Source: a virus. From it: a stretch of DNA of 44,777 nt. Shown in pieces: positions 1 through 6,810 of the stretch (positions are counted from its first letter, which is position 1; each line of letters begins with the position of its first letter). Below the pieces are notes generated by a model, which was not told the origin of the DNA, ran no database searches, and saw only the letters and a list, made by a program, of their open reading frames with translations. Made by a program: the position numbers and the translations under genes. The stretch lies in IMG/VR virus record IMGVR_UViG_3300031576_000104, positions 1-44,777 of that record; one strand, 5' to 3'.

Positions 1-127
1 GTGAGCTGGAACGCTGGGGCCGGCCGGCCCAACTGGTTCCGCTGCTGGGCGTGCCGCCGAGGCAAGGTGCGCGGCGCGGACGAGCTGGGCGTGCGGCTCA
101 CCGGCCGCGTGCGATCGCGCCGCCGCA
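1..127. repeat. Terminal direct repeat, left copy (127 bp)
   Basis: Bases 1-127 are identical to 44651-44777. The length equals a common maximum k-mer of short-read assemblers, so it most likely marks closure of a circular or circularly permuted genome and not a biological terminal repeat. Unique length is 44,650 bp. Confidence 0.95.
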
Positions 128-243
128 CGACCCTGCGCCACGGCGCGATCGTGCGCGAGTACGAGTGTCGGCGCTGCGGGCATGTGGGCTGGTCGGCGCA
201 CCAGGACCTGGCTATCCTGCCTGCGGCCCTGACGATCGAGTGA
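1..243 (+). CDS. Small zinc-ribbon protein (80 aa)
   Basis: Function unknown. The protein has two Cys pairs (CWAC at about residues 15-18 and CRRC at about 56-59), the pattern of a zinc ribbon, and a basic, Arg-rich middle, so nucleic-acid binding is possible. It starts with GTG at base 1. Because the genome is circular, that GTG is also base 44651, where it overlaps the stop of the preceding gene (GTGA). It is therefore a complete gene, the last of the long plus-strand array of small genes. A strong terminator hairpin follows at once. Confidence 0.7.
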   Translation: MSWNAGAGRPNWFRCWACRRGKVRGADELGVRLTGRVRSRRRTTLRHGAIVREYECRRCGHVGWSAHQDLAILPAALTIE

Positions 244-250
244 TGAGCTG

Positions 251-276
251 CGGGGGCGTCGCACGCGCCCCCGTTT
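251..276 (+). terminator. Rho-independent terminator
   Basis: The arms CGGGGGCG (251-258) and CGCCCCCG (266-273) form a perfect GC stem with a 7-base loop, followed by TTT. It lies eight bases after the stop of the plus-strand zinc-ribbon gene and before the convergent minus-strand gene ending at 298. It would end the right-hand plus-strand operon and protect against convergent transcription. Confidence 0.75.
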
Positions 277-297
277 CCCTACCGCCCTCGGGTTTCC

Positions 298-588
298 CTA
301 CTCCCGCTGCCACCGCTGGGCCGCGGGTGAGCCCCGCAGCACCGCGAGCGCGGGGTACTGGCCCCGCACGTCGTTGAGCACTTCCCCGCGGACGTGCTCG
401 GGTTGCGTCACGCGAAGCGCCACCAGCTCCTCGCCCCACCGTCGCAGCGCCGCGCTCACGTCGGGGTGCTCGTTCATGTCGACGCCGCGCGCGTTCAGCT
501 CGACGACGACGTTGCCCCACGCGCGCCATTCTAGCTCCATCAGGTCCAGCTCCTGCAGGATTCCCTGCGCTACCTGTTCTGGGCTCAT
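298..588 (-). CDS. Hypothetical protein (96 aa)
   Basis: No family recognised. The protein is mostly helical, with an acidic N-terminal half (residues 1-60) containing Trp and Leu heptad-like spacing and no membrane segment. I start it at the ATG at 588, right after the upstream minus-strand gene. It is the second gene of a two-gene minus-strand unit read from the promoter near 817-846, divergent from the terminase. Its placement beside the operator suggests an early or regulatory role, but nothing in the sequence proves that. Confidence 0.6.
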   Translation of the reverse strand: MSPEQVAQGILQELDLMELEWRAWGNVVVELNARGVDMNEHPDVSAALRRWGEELVALRVTQPEHVRGEVLNDVRGQYPALAVLRGSPAAQRWQRE

Positions 589-590
589 CG

Positions 591-785
591 TCAGCCCCCC
601 CTCGCGGTGCGGACCACCGAGGCCCGCGTCACCGCGTAGTCGTAGATGGCGCCCCACCCGACCGAGACTTCGCCCGAGCGCCAGGTGCCTTTCGGGCGCA
701 GCGTGACGGTTTCCTCCCGCACCGTCACCACCAGCGGGCCGCGGCGCGTCGGCGCCTCGCGGGTCATCGTCCTGAACGGTCTCAT
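591..785 (-). CDS. Hypothetical small protein (64 aa)
   Basis: No family recognised. The ATG at 785 is preceded by a perfect AGGAGG on the minus strand (complement of 791-796, 5-base spacing), which decides the start over a longer reading that runs into the operator region. The protein looks beta-rich (LVVTVREETVTL, residues 17-28) and could be a small DNA- or RNA-binding barrel, but this is only a guess. It is the first gene after the minus-strand promoter and could be expressed early. Confidence 0.65.
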   Translation of the reverse strand: MRPFRTMTREAPTRRGPLVVTVREETVTLRPKGTWRSGEVSVGWGAIYDYAVTRASVVRTARGG

Positions 786-816
786 CGCTTCCTCCTGTGG
801 GTGTGTGCAACACCCC

Positions 817-846
817 AATATAGCTCGGGGGTCCCGGTGATTTTGT
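817..846 (-). promoter_or_regulatory. Minus-strand promoter, TATATT -10
   Basis: On the minus strand GGGACCCCCGAGC leads into TATATT (complement of 817-822). The same GGACCCCC-x-GC-TATCTT context occurs at two other minus-strand promoters (35167 and 38230). The -35 region (complement of about 840-846) is poor and is overlapped by the palindrome at 844-865, as expected for a regulated promoter. Confidence 0.5.
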
Positions 847-865
847 GATATCACTTGATATCACA
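844..865. promoter_or_regulatory. Operator-like perfect palindrome
   Basis: Two half-sites TGTGATATCA face each other across a 2-base CT spacer, a perfect 22-bp inverted repeat and an AT-rich island in very GC-rich DNA. It lies in the divergent gap between the minus-strand pair (298-785) and terminase, over the -35 of the minus-strand promoter and 38 bases before the TTGACA of the plus-strand one. It could bind a dimeric regulator; the XRE protein (32230-32601) is the only obvious candidate. Confidence 0.65.
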
Positions 866-903
866 CCACGGCGCGGGCACTCCCGGCCGATCTTCGGGGG
901 GGC

Positions 904-933
904 TTGACAGACATCCCGGCCCGCGCCTACGTG
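904..933 (+). promoter_or_regulatory. Candidate late promoter before terminase
   Basis: A perfect TTGACA stands at 904-909. The -10 would be TACGTG (928-933) or CTACGT (927-932), a weak match at 17-18 bp spacing. Transcription would start near 940, so the terminase GTG at 941 would be at or next to the 5' end. No other plus-strand promoter is evident before the late module. Confidence 0.4.
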
Positions 934-940
934 GCCTGAC

Positions 941-2464
941 GTGACCGTTTCCGCCCGATCGCCCAGTGTTGGCGGGCCCGAAAAGTCGGCCCCGGTCGAT
1001 CTCGTTCGACTCATCAACCCGCTGCCGCGGCAGGGTGCGTTCATGCTCGCGGCCCACCGCTTTCGCTACCTGCTCTACGGCGGCTCGCGCGGCCCCGGCA
1101 AGAGCTACATCCTGCGCTGGGGCCTGGTGTGGCGCCTGGTCGACTGGTTCCGCCGGCTCGGGCTCCGCGGGGTTCGGGTCGGCCTCTTCTGCGAGGACTA
1201 CCCGACGCTCCGCGATCGCCAGATCAGCAAGATCAAGGACGAGTTCCCGCTCTGGCTGGGCGAGCTGAAGAGCACGTCGGCCGACGGGCTGGGCTTCCAC
1301 CTCTGGCCGGAGTACGGCTCGGGAATCGTCCTGCTGCGCAACCTGGACGAGCCCGCGCGTTACGTGGGCGCTGAGTTTGCCGGTATCGCCGTCGACGAGC
1401 TGACCCGCAACCCGATTGAGACCTTCAACATCCTGCGCGGCTCGCTGCGGTGGCCCGACCTCGCCGAGACCTTCTTCTGGGCGGCGACGATGCCGACCGG
1501 GATCGGGCTGGCCTGGGTGCGCGCGCTCTGGATCGAGCGCAAGTTCCCGCCTGAGATGCAGGCCCTCGCGCCGCAGTTCGGCTTCGTCAAGGCGTACCCA
1601 CAGGACAACTCGCACCTCACGCAAGCTTATTGGGACGACCTGCACTCCCAGCCCCCGCACATTCAACGCGCCTGGATCGAGGGGGACTGGTACGTGCCGG
1701 TGGGGATCATGTTCGACGAGCTGGACCCACAGCTCCATCAGGGCGCGGCGGGGCCGCCACCCCGCGGCTGGAGCCTGGAGATCGCGGCCGACTGGGGCTA
1801 CGATCACTTCGCGACCGCCGGCTGGTTCGCGACCGACGACGGCCAGCGCCACGGCGTGCCGCACTCGGTGATGTACCGCGAGCACGTCGTGCGCCAGACA
1901 CACCCCGCGCTCTTTGCCTCACAGGTGGTCTCGCTCTCGGAGGGCGAGGACATCCGCAAGTTCACGCTCGACTCGGCCGCGTGGGCCCGCGGCCAGGATG
2001 GCGGCGTCTCGCCAGCTGAGCAGATGCAGCCCACCCTGGAGGCCGCGGGGATCACCTTGATCCCCTCGGTCAAGGGCAAGGGCTCACGGGCGCACGGCGC
2101 CCAGCTCCTGCACACCTATCTCTACCACGGCTGGCCGGGTGGCCCACTGCTCACGTTCTCGAAGGCGTGCGGTGAGACCTGGAAGCAGCTCACGAGCTTG
2201 ATCCGCGCCGAGCCGCCGCAGGACACCGAGGACATCGCCAAGGGCCAGGTCGACGACTGCTACGCGATGCTGCGCTACTTCCTCCAGGGCCGGCCCGAGC
2301 CCGCGCTCGGGATCACGAGTGCGGTCACCGAGGTCGAACGCGCGGACGCGCGGCCGCCGGTCGGCGAGCTGCTCGTACGCGCCTACCAGAAGCGCCTGCT
2401 CGCGGTGCGCGACGTGCCGCGGAAGGCCAAGAAACGGAGTGGTCCCCCGTGGCAGAAACGCTAG
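941..2464 (+). CDS. terL: Terminase large subunit
   Basis: This is the DNA-packaging motor: its ATPase drives genome translocation into the prohead and its RNase H-like nuclease cuts the concatemer. The 507-residue protein shows Walker A GGSRGPGKS (residues 47-55), Walker B IAVDEL (149-154, D152/E153) and nuclease acidic residues at about D284 (AADWGYD), D344 (TLDSAAW) and D438/D439 (VDDCYAML). The length is typical. The start is GTG 941, with no Shine-Dalgarno; an internal ATG at 1043 would cut close to Walker A. It opens the late module, and the next gene overlaps its 3' end by 16 bases. Confidence 0.95.
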   Translation: MTVSARSPSVGGPEKSAPVDLVRLINPLPRQGAFMLAAHRFRYLLYGGSRGPGKSYILRWGLVWRLVDWFRRLGLRGVRVGLFCEDYPTLRDRQISKIKDEFPLWLGELKSTSADGLGFHLWPEYGSGIVLLRNLDEPARYVGAEFAGIAVDELTRNPIETFNILRGSLRWPDLAETFFWAATMPTGIGLAWVRALWIERKFPPEMQALAPQFGFVKAYPQDNSHLTQAYWDDLHSQPPHIQRAWIEGDWYVPVGIMFDELDPQLHQGAAGPPPRGWSLEIAADWGYDHFATAGWFATDDGQRHGVPHSVMYREHVVRQTHPALFASQVVSLSEGEDIRKFTLDSAAWARGQDGGVSPAEQMQPTLEAAGITLIPSVKGKGSRAHGAQLLHTYLYHGWPGGPLLTFSKACGETWKQLTSLIRAEPPQDTEDIAKGQVDDCYAMLRYFLQGRPEPALGITSAVTEVERADARPPVGELLVRAYQKRLLAVRDVPRKAKKRSGPPWQKR

Positions 2465-2763
2465 CCGGGCTCTTCGCCGGCCTCTCGCTTGGGCTGGCCG
2501 TGTTGTCGCTCGTGCTGTGGCGGATGCTGCGGCGGACGGGGATCGTGCCGGCCGCCCCGCGACCGCGGTCCGCGCTGCCGGTGACGTCGGGCGCCGGGGC
2601 GCCCGCCCCCGACGCCGGCTACACGCCGGCCGAACGCGGCCGGCTTCGCACGCAGCTTATAACGCGGCTCCAGTCGGAGCGGCCCGACCTCTCGACCGAG
2701 GCTCGGACGGCCGCGGCGGATGAGATTCTCGCGAAGGGACTGGCGACGCTGGCGCGCCTGTAG
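2449..2763 (+). CDS. Small membrane-anchored protein (104 aa)
   Basis: Function unknown. A hydrophobic stretch at about residues 5-24 (LAGLFAGLSLGLAVLSLVLW) is a likely N-terminal membrane segment. A proline/alanine linker and a charged helical C-terminal half follow. The start is GTG 2449, inside the end of terL, so translation is probably coupled. It pairs with the next gene, which also has an N-terminal membrane segment. A lysis or virion-assembly accessory role is possible but not shown. Confidence 0.65.
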   Translation: MAETLAGLFAGLSLGLAVLSLVLWRMLRRTGIVPAAPRPRSALPVTSGAGAPAPDAGYTPAERGRLRTQLITRLQSERPDLSTEARTAAADEILAKGLATLARL

Positions 2764-2794
2764 TAGCTTCGCACAACCTCACTTGGGCCACGGG

Positions 2795-3079
2795 ATGACC
2801 GACGCCGCGATCCTCGCGCTGCTGTCGATCGGCGTGACTCTGCTCGCCTTCGTCTTTCGCGGTCAACTCCGGCTGACAGCTCGCTTCGCGTCCCTGGAAG
2901 GGCGGGTCGAGAAGGTCCACGTCGCGCTCGTCGGCTACGATGGGGCAGGGGGGATCATGGCCGACTTGTCGAACGTCAAGGTCGAGGTGACCGACCTGGA
3001 GGGCAACGTGCAGCAGCTCGCGGGCGACATCCGACTCCTGCGACTGCGGGTAGAGGGGACTAGTGCTAGCGACGCTTAA
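2795..3079 (+). CDS. Membrane protein with coiled-coil tail (94 aa)
   Basis: The sequence shows one hydrophobic segment at residues 4-20 and then a long heptad-like region (about 28-90), the shape of small phage holin-like or DUF-type inner-membrane proteins. I start at ATG 2795; an upstream extension to 2720 would run through the end of the previous gene and add an unlikely Arg/Trp-rich stretch. The 3' end overlaps the next gene by 17 bases. Lysis control (holin or antiholin) is one possibility. Confidence 0.6.
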   Translation: MTDAAILALLSIGVTLLAFVFRGQLRLTARFASLEGRVEKVHVALVGYDGAGGIMADLSNVKVEVTDLEGNVQQLAGDIRLLRLRVEGTSASDA

Positions 3080-3305
3080 GCGGTGGTTCGCCCGGAAGCT
3101 CGCGCCTCGGGGGCCCGAGGTCGGGGACGCCGTGCGCTTCGAGGGCAAGGCCTACGTCGTGGCGATCGTCGACGGCGGCCGGGGGCGCACCACGTTCCAC
3201 CGCCCGATCGACGAGCACGCGCGCGGGTGGGTGAGCTGCGCCACAGCCGAGCTGGTCTGGGTCCAGGCGCGTGCCGCGTGGGTCCTGCCGGGGCGGGAAG
3301 GCTGA
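3063..3305 (+). CDS. Hypothetical small beta-rich protein (80 aa)
   Basis: No family recognised. After a basic N-terminal helix (residues 1-15), beta-like stretches (DAVRFEGKAYVVAIVD at about 22-37, WVSCATAELVWV at about 56-67) suggest a small SH3-like barrel. The start is GTG 3063, overlapping the previous gene's end. The context is the terminase-to-portal cluster of minor virion genes. Confidence 0.6.
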   Translation: MLATLKRWFARKLAPRGPEVGDAVRFEGKAYVVAIVDGGRGRTTFHRPIDEHARGWVSCATAELVWVQARAAWVLPGREG

Positions 3306-3312
3306 GCGCCGC

Positions 3313-3789
3313 GTGGCGAACATCGTTTACAACCGTGCGAAGAAGGAGATCATGGACGGCACCATTGATCTCCTCACCGACACGGTGCGGGCGATGTTGG
3401 TCACGTCGGTCTACGTCGCAAACCCCGACGACGACTTTGTGGACGCCGGGGGCGTGGCCGATCCGATCGACGCGGAAATCTCCGTCGTGGGCTACGTGCC
3501 CGGCTTCGGTGGCGCCGGCCGCCGGACGCTCGCGTCCAAGACGATCGTCGAGGACGATGCGAACAACCGCGCGGAGTTCTCGTGCGCCGCGCTGCTGTGG
3601 AGCGCGCTCGGGGCTGGGGCCACGATCGCGGCCTTGATCTTCTTCAAGAACGGCACCGTTGACGACACGACCTCGAAGCTGATCGGCTACGTAGACCAAC
3701 CCACCGGGGCCTCGGGCTTCCCGATTACGACCAACGGCTCGGACGTGACGATCACGCCGAACGCCGAAGGCCTGCTGCAAGGAGTCTGA
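3313..3789 (+). CDS. Putative minor structural protein (158 aa)
   Basis: The N-terminus (IVYNRAKKEIMDGTIDLLTD then AMLVTS) matches a pattern I know from small phage structural proteins that begin with YxRxKxxxxxGxIDLxxDTxKxxLV. The rest is beta-rich. The start is GTG 3313. A virion or decoration role is inferred from this pattern and from its place among structural genes; no catalytic motif is visible. Confidence 0.65.
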   Translation: MANIVYNRAKKEIMDGTIDLLTDTVRAMLVTSVYVANPDDDFVDAGGVADPIDAEISVVGYVPGFGGAGRRTLASKTIVEDDANNRAEFSCAALLWSALGAGATIAALIFFKNGTVDDTTSKLIGYVDQPTGASGFPITTNGSDVTITPNAEGLLQGV

Positions 3790-3791
3790 CG

Positions 3792-4127
3792 ATGCCGACA
3801 CTCTACGAACGCCTGCTCGGGATCAGCACGAACGATGCCATCGGGTCGAGGAAGATCGAGCTGCATCCCTTCTGCGGGCTGCTGGACGAGCTGCAGGCGG
3901 CCCGCGTGACGTCCCAGGAGATCAAGGACGCCTACCAGATGACCGCGCCCCAAGGGGGCGAGTTGAACGCGCTCGTGGGCCGGATGACGCCGCCCGTGAA
4001 CGCGATCACCGTCCAGTTCATCCGCACCTCGCTCCTGCTCGGGGAACCGAACCCCGCGCCCGGCGCGGGCGTGAACGTGGCCTCCTACCACTCGGCGGCG
4101 AAGATGCAGCAACTCTTCGGGACCTGA
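3792..4127 (+). CDS. Hypothetical protein (111 aa)
   Basis: No family recognised. It has a helical N-terminal half and a mixed C-terminal half, with no membrane segment. A good AAGGAG lies before the ATG at 3792. It sits between the minor structural protein at 3313 and the triple-repeat protein at 4129, in the same operon, so a virion role is likely by context only. Confidence 0.65.
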   Translation: MPTLYERLLGISTNDAIGSRKIELHPFCGLLDELQAARVTSQEIKDAYQMTAPQGGELNALVGRMTPPVNAITVQFIRTSLLLGEPNPAPGAGVNVASYHSAAKMQQLFGT

Positions 4128-4128
4128 C

Positions 4129-5439
4129 GTGTGGAGCCTGCTCGTGGCGCTTGAGTTCGCCGTCCGCACCCTCCAGGCGCTGTCGGCCGATCCGGTCGGC
4201 ACGACCTACACCATCTCGGGTCTGCCGTTTGCACCGAAGGCGATCATCGCCATCTCCACCAACGAGAACACGGCCGTCGACTCGCTCGGGGCCGGCACCT
4301 ACCGGGTGTGCGTGGGGTTCGCGACCTCGACCACCAATCGCCGCGCGATCGCGATCTCCGGCTCCGATGCGGCCGGTACGAGCGCCAACGATCAAGGCCG
4401 GCGCGAGGACGCGGTGCTCTTCGGTGTCGATTCCGCGAGCGCGTTCCTGAAGGTCATCGACATCGACGCCTTCCTGTCGGACGGCGTGCGCCTGATCGTC
4501 GACGTCACGGGCTCGGGCAACCATGCAATCGTCGTCATTCTGCTGGGGGGCGATGACATCCTCCAAGTCACGACGGGCGACTTCACGGAGCCCGCGGCCG
4601 CCGGCAACTTCGACGTGACAACGGTGGGCTTCGAGCCCTCGATCGTGTTCTTCATGGGCGGCCGTGCGACGGTCGATGGCCAGACCACCTGGACCCATGC
4701 CCAGCTCTCTTTCGGCGTCGGCATGAACGAGCGCGGCGGGAAGCCGGGCGACCAGTCGGGCTGTTGGCATGTGGATGGCCGGGCCGAAGACGCGGTCGGG
4801 ACGACCAACTGCGCAGGCGCCGCGGACTCGGCCAACGTGCTCCAGGTCTTGCAGCCCACGTCTGACGTGCGCGAGTACGCGCTGGAGTGGATTCAGTCGC
4901 TCGCCAACGGCTTCCGCCTGAACCAGCGGGCGGCGTCGGCGGGCGGGAAGTTCGTCGACTTCTTGGCCATCCGGGGCGGTGGCTGGAAGGTTGGGCGCGG
5001 GACGACCAAGACCACGGCCACCGCCTTCTCGCTCGCGCAGCTCGGCTTCATCCCGAAGGGCCTGATCGTGGCCTCGGTCGGCGAGGCCGAGGACGCGCCG
5101 GCTGCGGTCCATGCCCATCTGCGGATGTCCTTCGGCGCCGCGGAATCGCCGACCTCGCGGCACGCCAAAGCGGTGTTCGACCGCGACGCGCAGGCGACGA
5201 GCCAGACCTCGCGGGGCTCGGAGTTCGACGAGTGCTACTTCCGCATCTCGGACACCGACACGATCGACGCGCTGATGGACGAGACCGCCGAGAACGCGGA
5301 CGGCTCGATCGACCTCGTGATGGACGACGTCGAGACGGCCGAGCGGTTCTTCGGCTTCGTCGCCTGCGGCGACACGCCGCCCGTGCCCCAGCACATCCTG
5401 CAGCCCGCCTTGCTCATGCCTCTCTACCGGAGCGGTTGA
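4129..5439 (+). CDS. Triple-repeat structural protein A (436 aa)
   Basis: Function not known. It is built of three diverged units of about 110-120 residues (about 31-143, 163-285 and 303-414). Each opens with a phrase like F-x-P-K/S-x-I (FAPKAIIAIS, FEPSIVFFMG, FIPKGLIVAS), then a GFA/GVG/GAA strand, an I/L-D-x-x-x-x-G-x-x-L-x-V element and a hydrophobic closing strand with Gly-Gly. This suggests three copies of a beta-sandwich. The gene at 6811 is a paralog with the same three-unit plan. A head decoration, fibre or receptor-binding role is plausible from place and fold. The start is GTG 4129. Confidence 0.7.
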   Translation: MWSLLVALEFAVRTLQALSADPVGTTYTISGLPFAPKAIIAISTNENTAVDSLGAGTYRVCVGFATSTTNRRAIAISGSDAAGTSANDQGRREDAVLFGVDSASAFLKVIDIDAFLSDGVRLIVDVTGSGNHAIVVILLGGDDILQVTTGDFTEPAAAGNFDVTTVGFEPSIVFFMGGRATVDGQTTWTHAQLSFGVGMNERGGKPGDQSGCWHVDGRAEDAVGTTNCAGAADSANVLQVLQPTSDVREYALEWIQSLANGFRLNQRAASAGGKFVDFLAIRGGGWKVGRGTTKTTATAFSLAQLGFIPKGLIVASVGEAEDAPAAVHAHLRMSFGAAESPTSRHAKAVFDRDAQATSQTSRGSEFDECYFRISDTDTIDALMDETAENADGSIDLVMDDVETAERFFGFVACGDTPPVPQHILQPALLMPLYRSG

Positions 5440-5442
5440 CCA

Positions 5443-5652
5443 ATGCCCCACCTGCGCGTCATCGTCCGGGACCAGACCCAGCGCGTCGCGATCGAGTCCG
5501 ATGGCGCCGCGGTGATCCGGTGCCCGAGCTGCCACACCAACGCCCGCGGCCGCTTCCAGCGCCAGCAGGACGGGCCCGGCTACGAGGGCCGCCTCGCGTG
5601 CGAGTGCGGCTGGTCGGCCGTGTTCTCGGGCCTGACGGTCGAGGAGGAGTAG
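5443..5652 (+). CDS. Zinc-ribbon protein (69 aa)
   Basis: It has a classic two-knuckle zinc ribbon: CPSC at residues 27-30 and CECG at about 53-56, separated by a basic loop. No other domain is visible. It is set between structural genes in the late operon, three bases after the triple-repeat protein's stop. The role is unknown; nucleic-acid or protein binding is possible. Confidence 0.7.
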   Translation: MPHLRVIVRDQTQRVAIESDGAAVIRCPSCHTNARGRFQRQQDGPGYEGRLACECGWSAVFSGLTVEEE

Positions 5653-5656
5653 CCCC

Positions 5657-6115
5657 ATGCCGCGCATCTACACGGTCTACATGTCGAACGTGAACATCAC
5701 GCCGGCCAACGGCGTGCGGACGCTGGCCGAGTTCACGGCGCCCGGCACCAAGACGTGCGAGCTGCTCGCCGCGCTCGTGACCCAGCTCAACTCCGAGGTC
5801 TCAACCCAGGAGGTCCTGGAGATCGTGCGGAAGAGCGCCGCCGGCACGGGCACTGCCTTCACCGCGGTCGACTACGAGACGGGCAACACGTTCGGCGGCT
5901 CGGCGCGGACCAACATGACAGTCGAGGGCACGATCTCCGCGCTCCTCACGCCCTTCATGGGCTGGAACATCCTGAACGGGTTCCTGTGGGTGCCCAAGAC
6001 CGAGAAGGACCGCATCTTCGTGCCGGGCGCCGGCATCGTCGGCATCCGGGTCGCGCAGGCTCTGGAGGTCGCGCTCGACCTGTCGGCTGAGCTGGTGCTC
6101 GCGGAGATGGGATGA
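5657..6115 (+). CDS. Putative virion protein (152 aa)
   Basis: No family recognised with confidence. The sequence alternates beta-like stretches with Gly/Ser/Thr-rich turns and has a hydrophobic region at about 95-115 (ISALLTPFMGWNILNGFLWV). The GAGGAG overlapping the upstream stop probably serves as the ribosome binding site for ATG 5657. Its stop overlaps the next start (ATGA). A minor structural role is inferred from context. Confidence 0.6.
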   Translation: MPRIYTVYMSNVNITPANGVRTLAEFTAPGTKTCELLAALVTQLNSEVSTQEVLEIVRKSAAGTGTAFTAVDYETGNTFGGSARTNMTVEGTISALLTPFMGWNILNGFLWVPKTEKDRIFVPGAGIVGIRVAQALEVALDLSAELVLAEMG

Positions 6116-6399
6116 GGCTCTCTCCAGTTGGCCGCCGGCTGCCCCGCGCAGTGCCGTGGTGGAAGCTCGCGACGTTCGTCGCGGCGCTCGTGCCGCAGGT
6201 CACCGCGGTCACGCTCGACCCCGCAGTGCTCACGTTCACGATCCCGAACCCGACCGTCACGCTGGGCGGGCTGGCGATCACGCTCGACCCCGCGGTGCTG
6301 ACCTTCGTGATCCCCAACCCGACCGTGACGGCCGCTGTGGCCGACACGCAACCCACCCGCCGCCGCTGGGCGCGCATGACCCAGCGGAACCGAGGCTAA
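6112..6399 (+). CDS. Small protein with duplicated LDPAVLTF-IPNPTVT motif (95 aa)
   Basis: After a basic N-terminus and a hydrophobic stretch (about residues 17-32) comes a 17-residue motif TLDPAVLTFTIPNPTVT. It is repeated 23 residues later with one change (residues 34-50 and 57-73). The tail is Arg-rich. Similar DPAVLTxxIPxPT repeats occur in short phage proteins of unknown role. It overlaps the previous gene by ATGA. Confidence 0.6.
   Translation: MRLSPVGRRLPRAVPWWKLATFVAALVPQVTAVTLDPAVLTFTIPNPTVTLGGLAITLDPAVLTFVIPNPTVTAAVADTQPTRRRWARMTQRNRG
6211..6330 (+). repeat. Internal tandem repeat, 69-base period
   Basis: Two 51-base copies (6211-6261 and 6280-6330) with a 69-base period encode TLDPAVLTF-T/V-IPNPTVT. 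They differ mainly at third codon positions, so selection has kept the amino-acid sequence. Confidence 0.8.
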
Positions 6400-6404
6400 C
6401 GCAC

Positions 6405-6806
6405 ATGGGCTACGATCTCTCCTCGCTGCAGACGGTGTCACCCAATCCGCCGACCCAGGACGCCTACAGCGACGTGCCGTTCGGTGGGCCCGAGGGCGAC
6501 CAGGAAGTGCTTATCATGCCGACGTCGGGCACGCTCTCGGCTAACTGGAAGAACACGCATGGCGCGAACGCGATCGCGAGCCGCGTGCTCGGGACCAACG
6601 ACTCGCGCGCGCTTCAGCCCAGCCAGACGCTGCCGGCCGACGCCGACTGGGATGTGGTCGTGGCTGAGGCGGTGATCGCGGCCGGCGCGATGCGCCACGT
6701 CACGATCAACCCGACTGTCTACGTAGCCTACAAGTTCCAGCACAAGGCCAACGTCGCGGCGGCGCAGGGCAGCTCCTTCATCACTGCGGCGAACAAGCGC
6801 ATCTGA
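6405..6806 (+). CDS. Putative virion protein (133 aa)
   Basis: No family recognised. It is Thr/Ser/Ala-rich and beta-like in its second half, without charged helices or a membrane segment. I start at ATG 6405, five bases after the previous stop; longer readings would overlap the whole preceding gene. It sits between two structural-type genes, so a virion role is inferred from context. Confidence 0.55.
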   Translation: MGYDLSSLQTVSPNPPTQDAYSDVPFGGPEGDQEVLIMPTSGTLSANWKNTHGANAIASRVLGTNDSRALQPSQTLPADADWDVVVAEAVIAAGAMRHVTINPTVYVAYKFQHKANVAAAQGSSFITAANKRI

Positions 6807-6810
6807 TCCT

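Noticed and set aside
51-377. 108-codon frame over the left end
   Set aside because: Overlaps the zinc-ribbon gene in another frame and runs through the terminator hairpin.
4018-5667. 549-codon open frame on the minus strand
   Set aside because: Antisense to the triple-repeat structural gene; the same GC artefact. The plus-strand protein shows repeats and a paralog, so it is the real gene.
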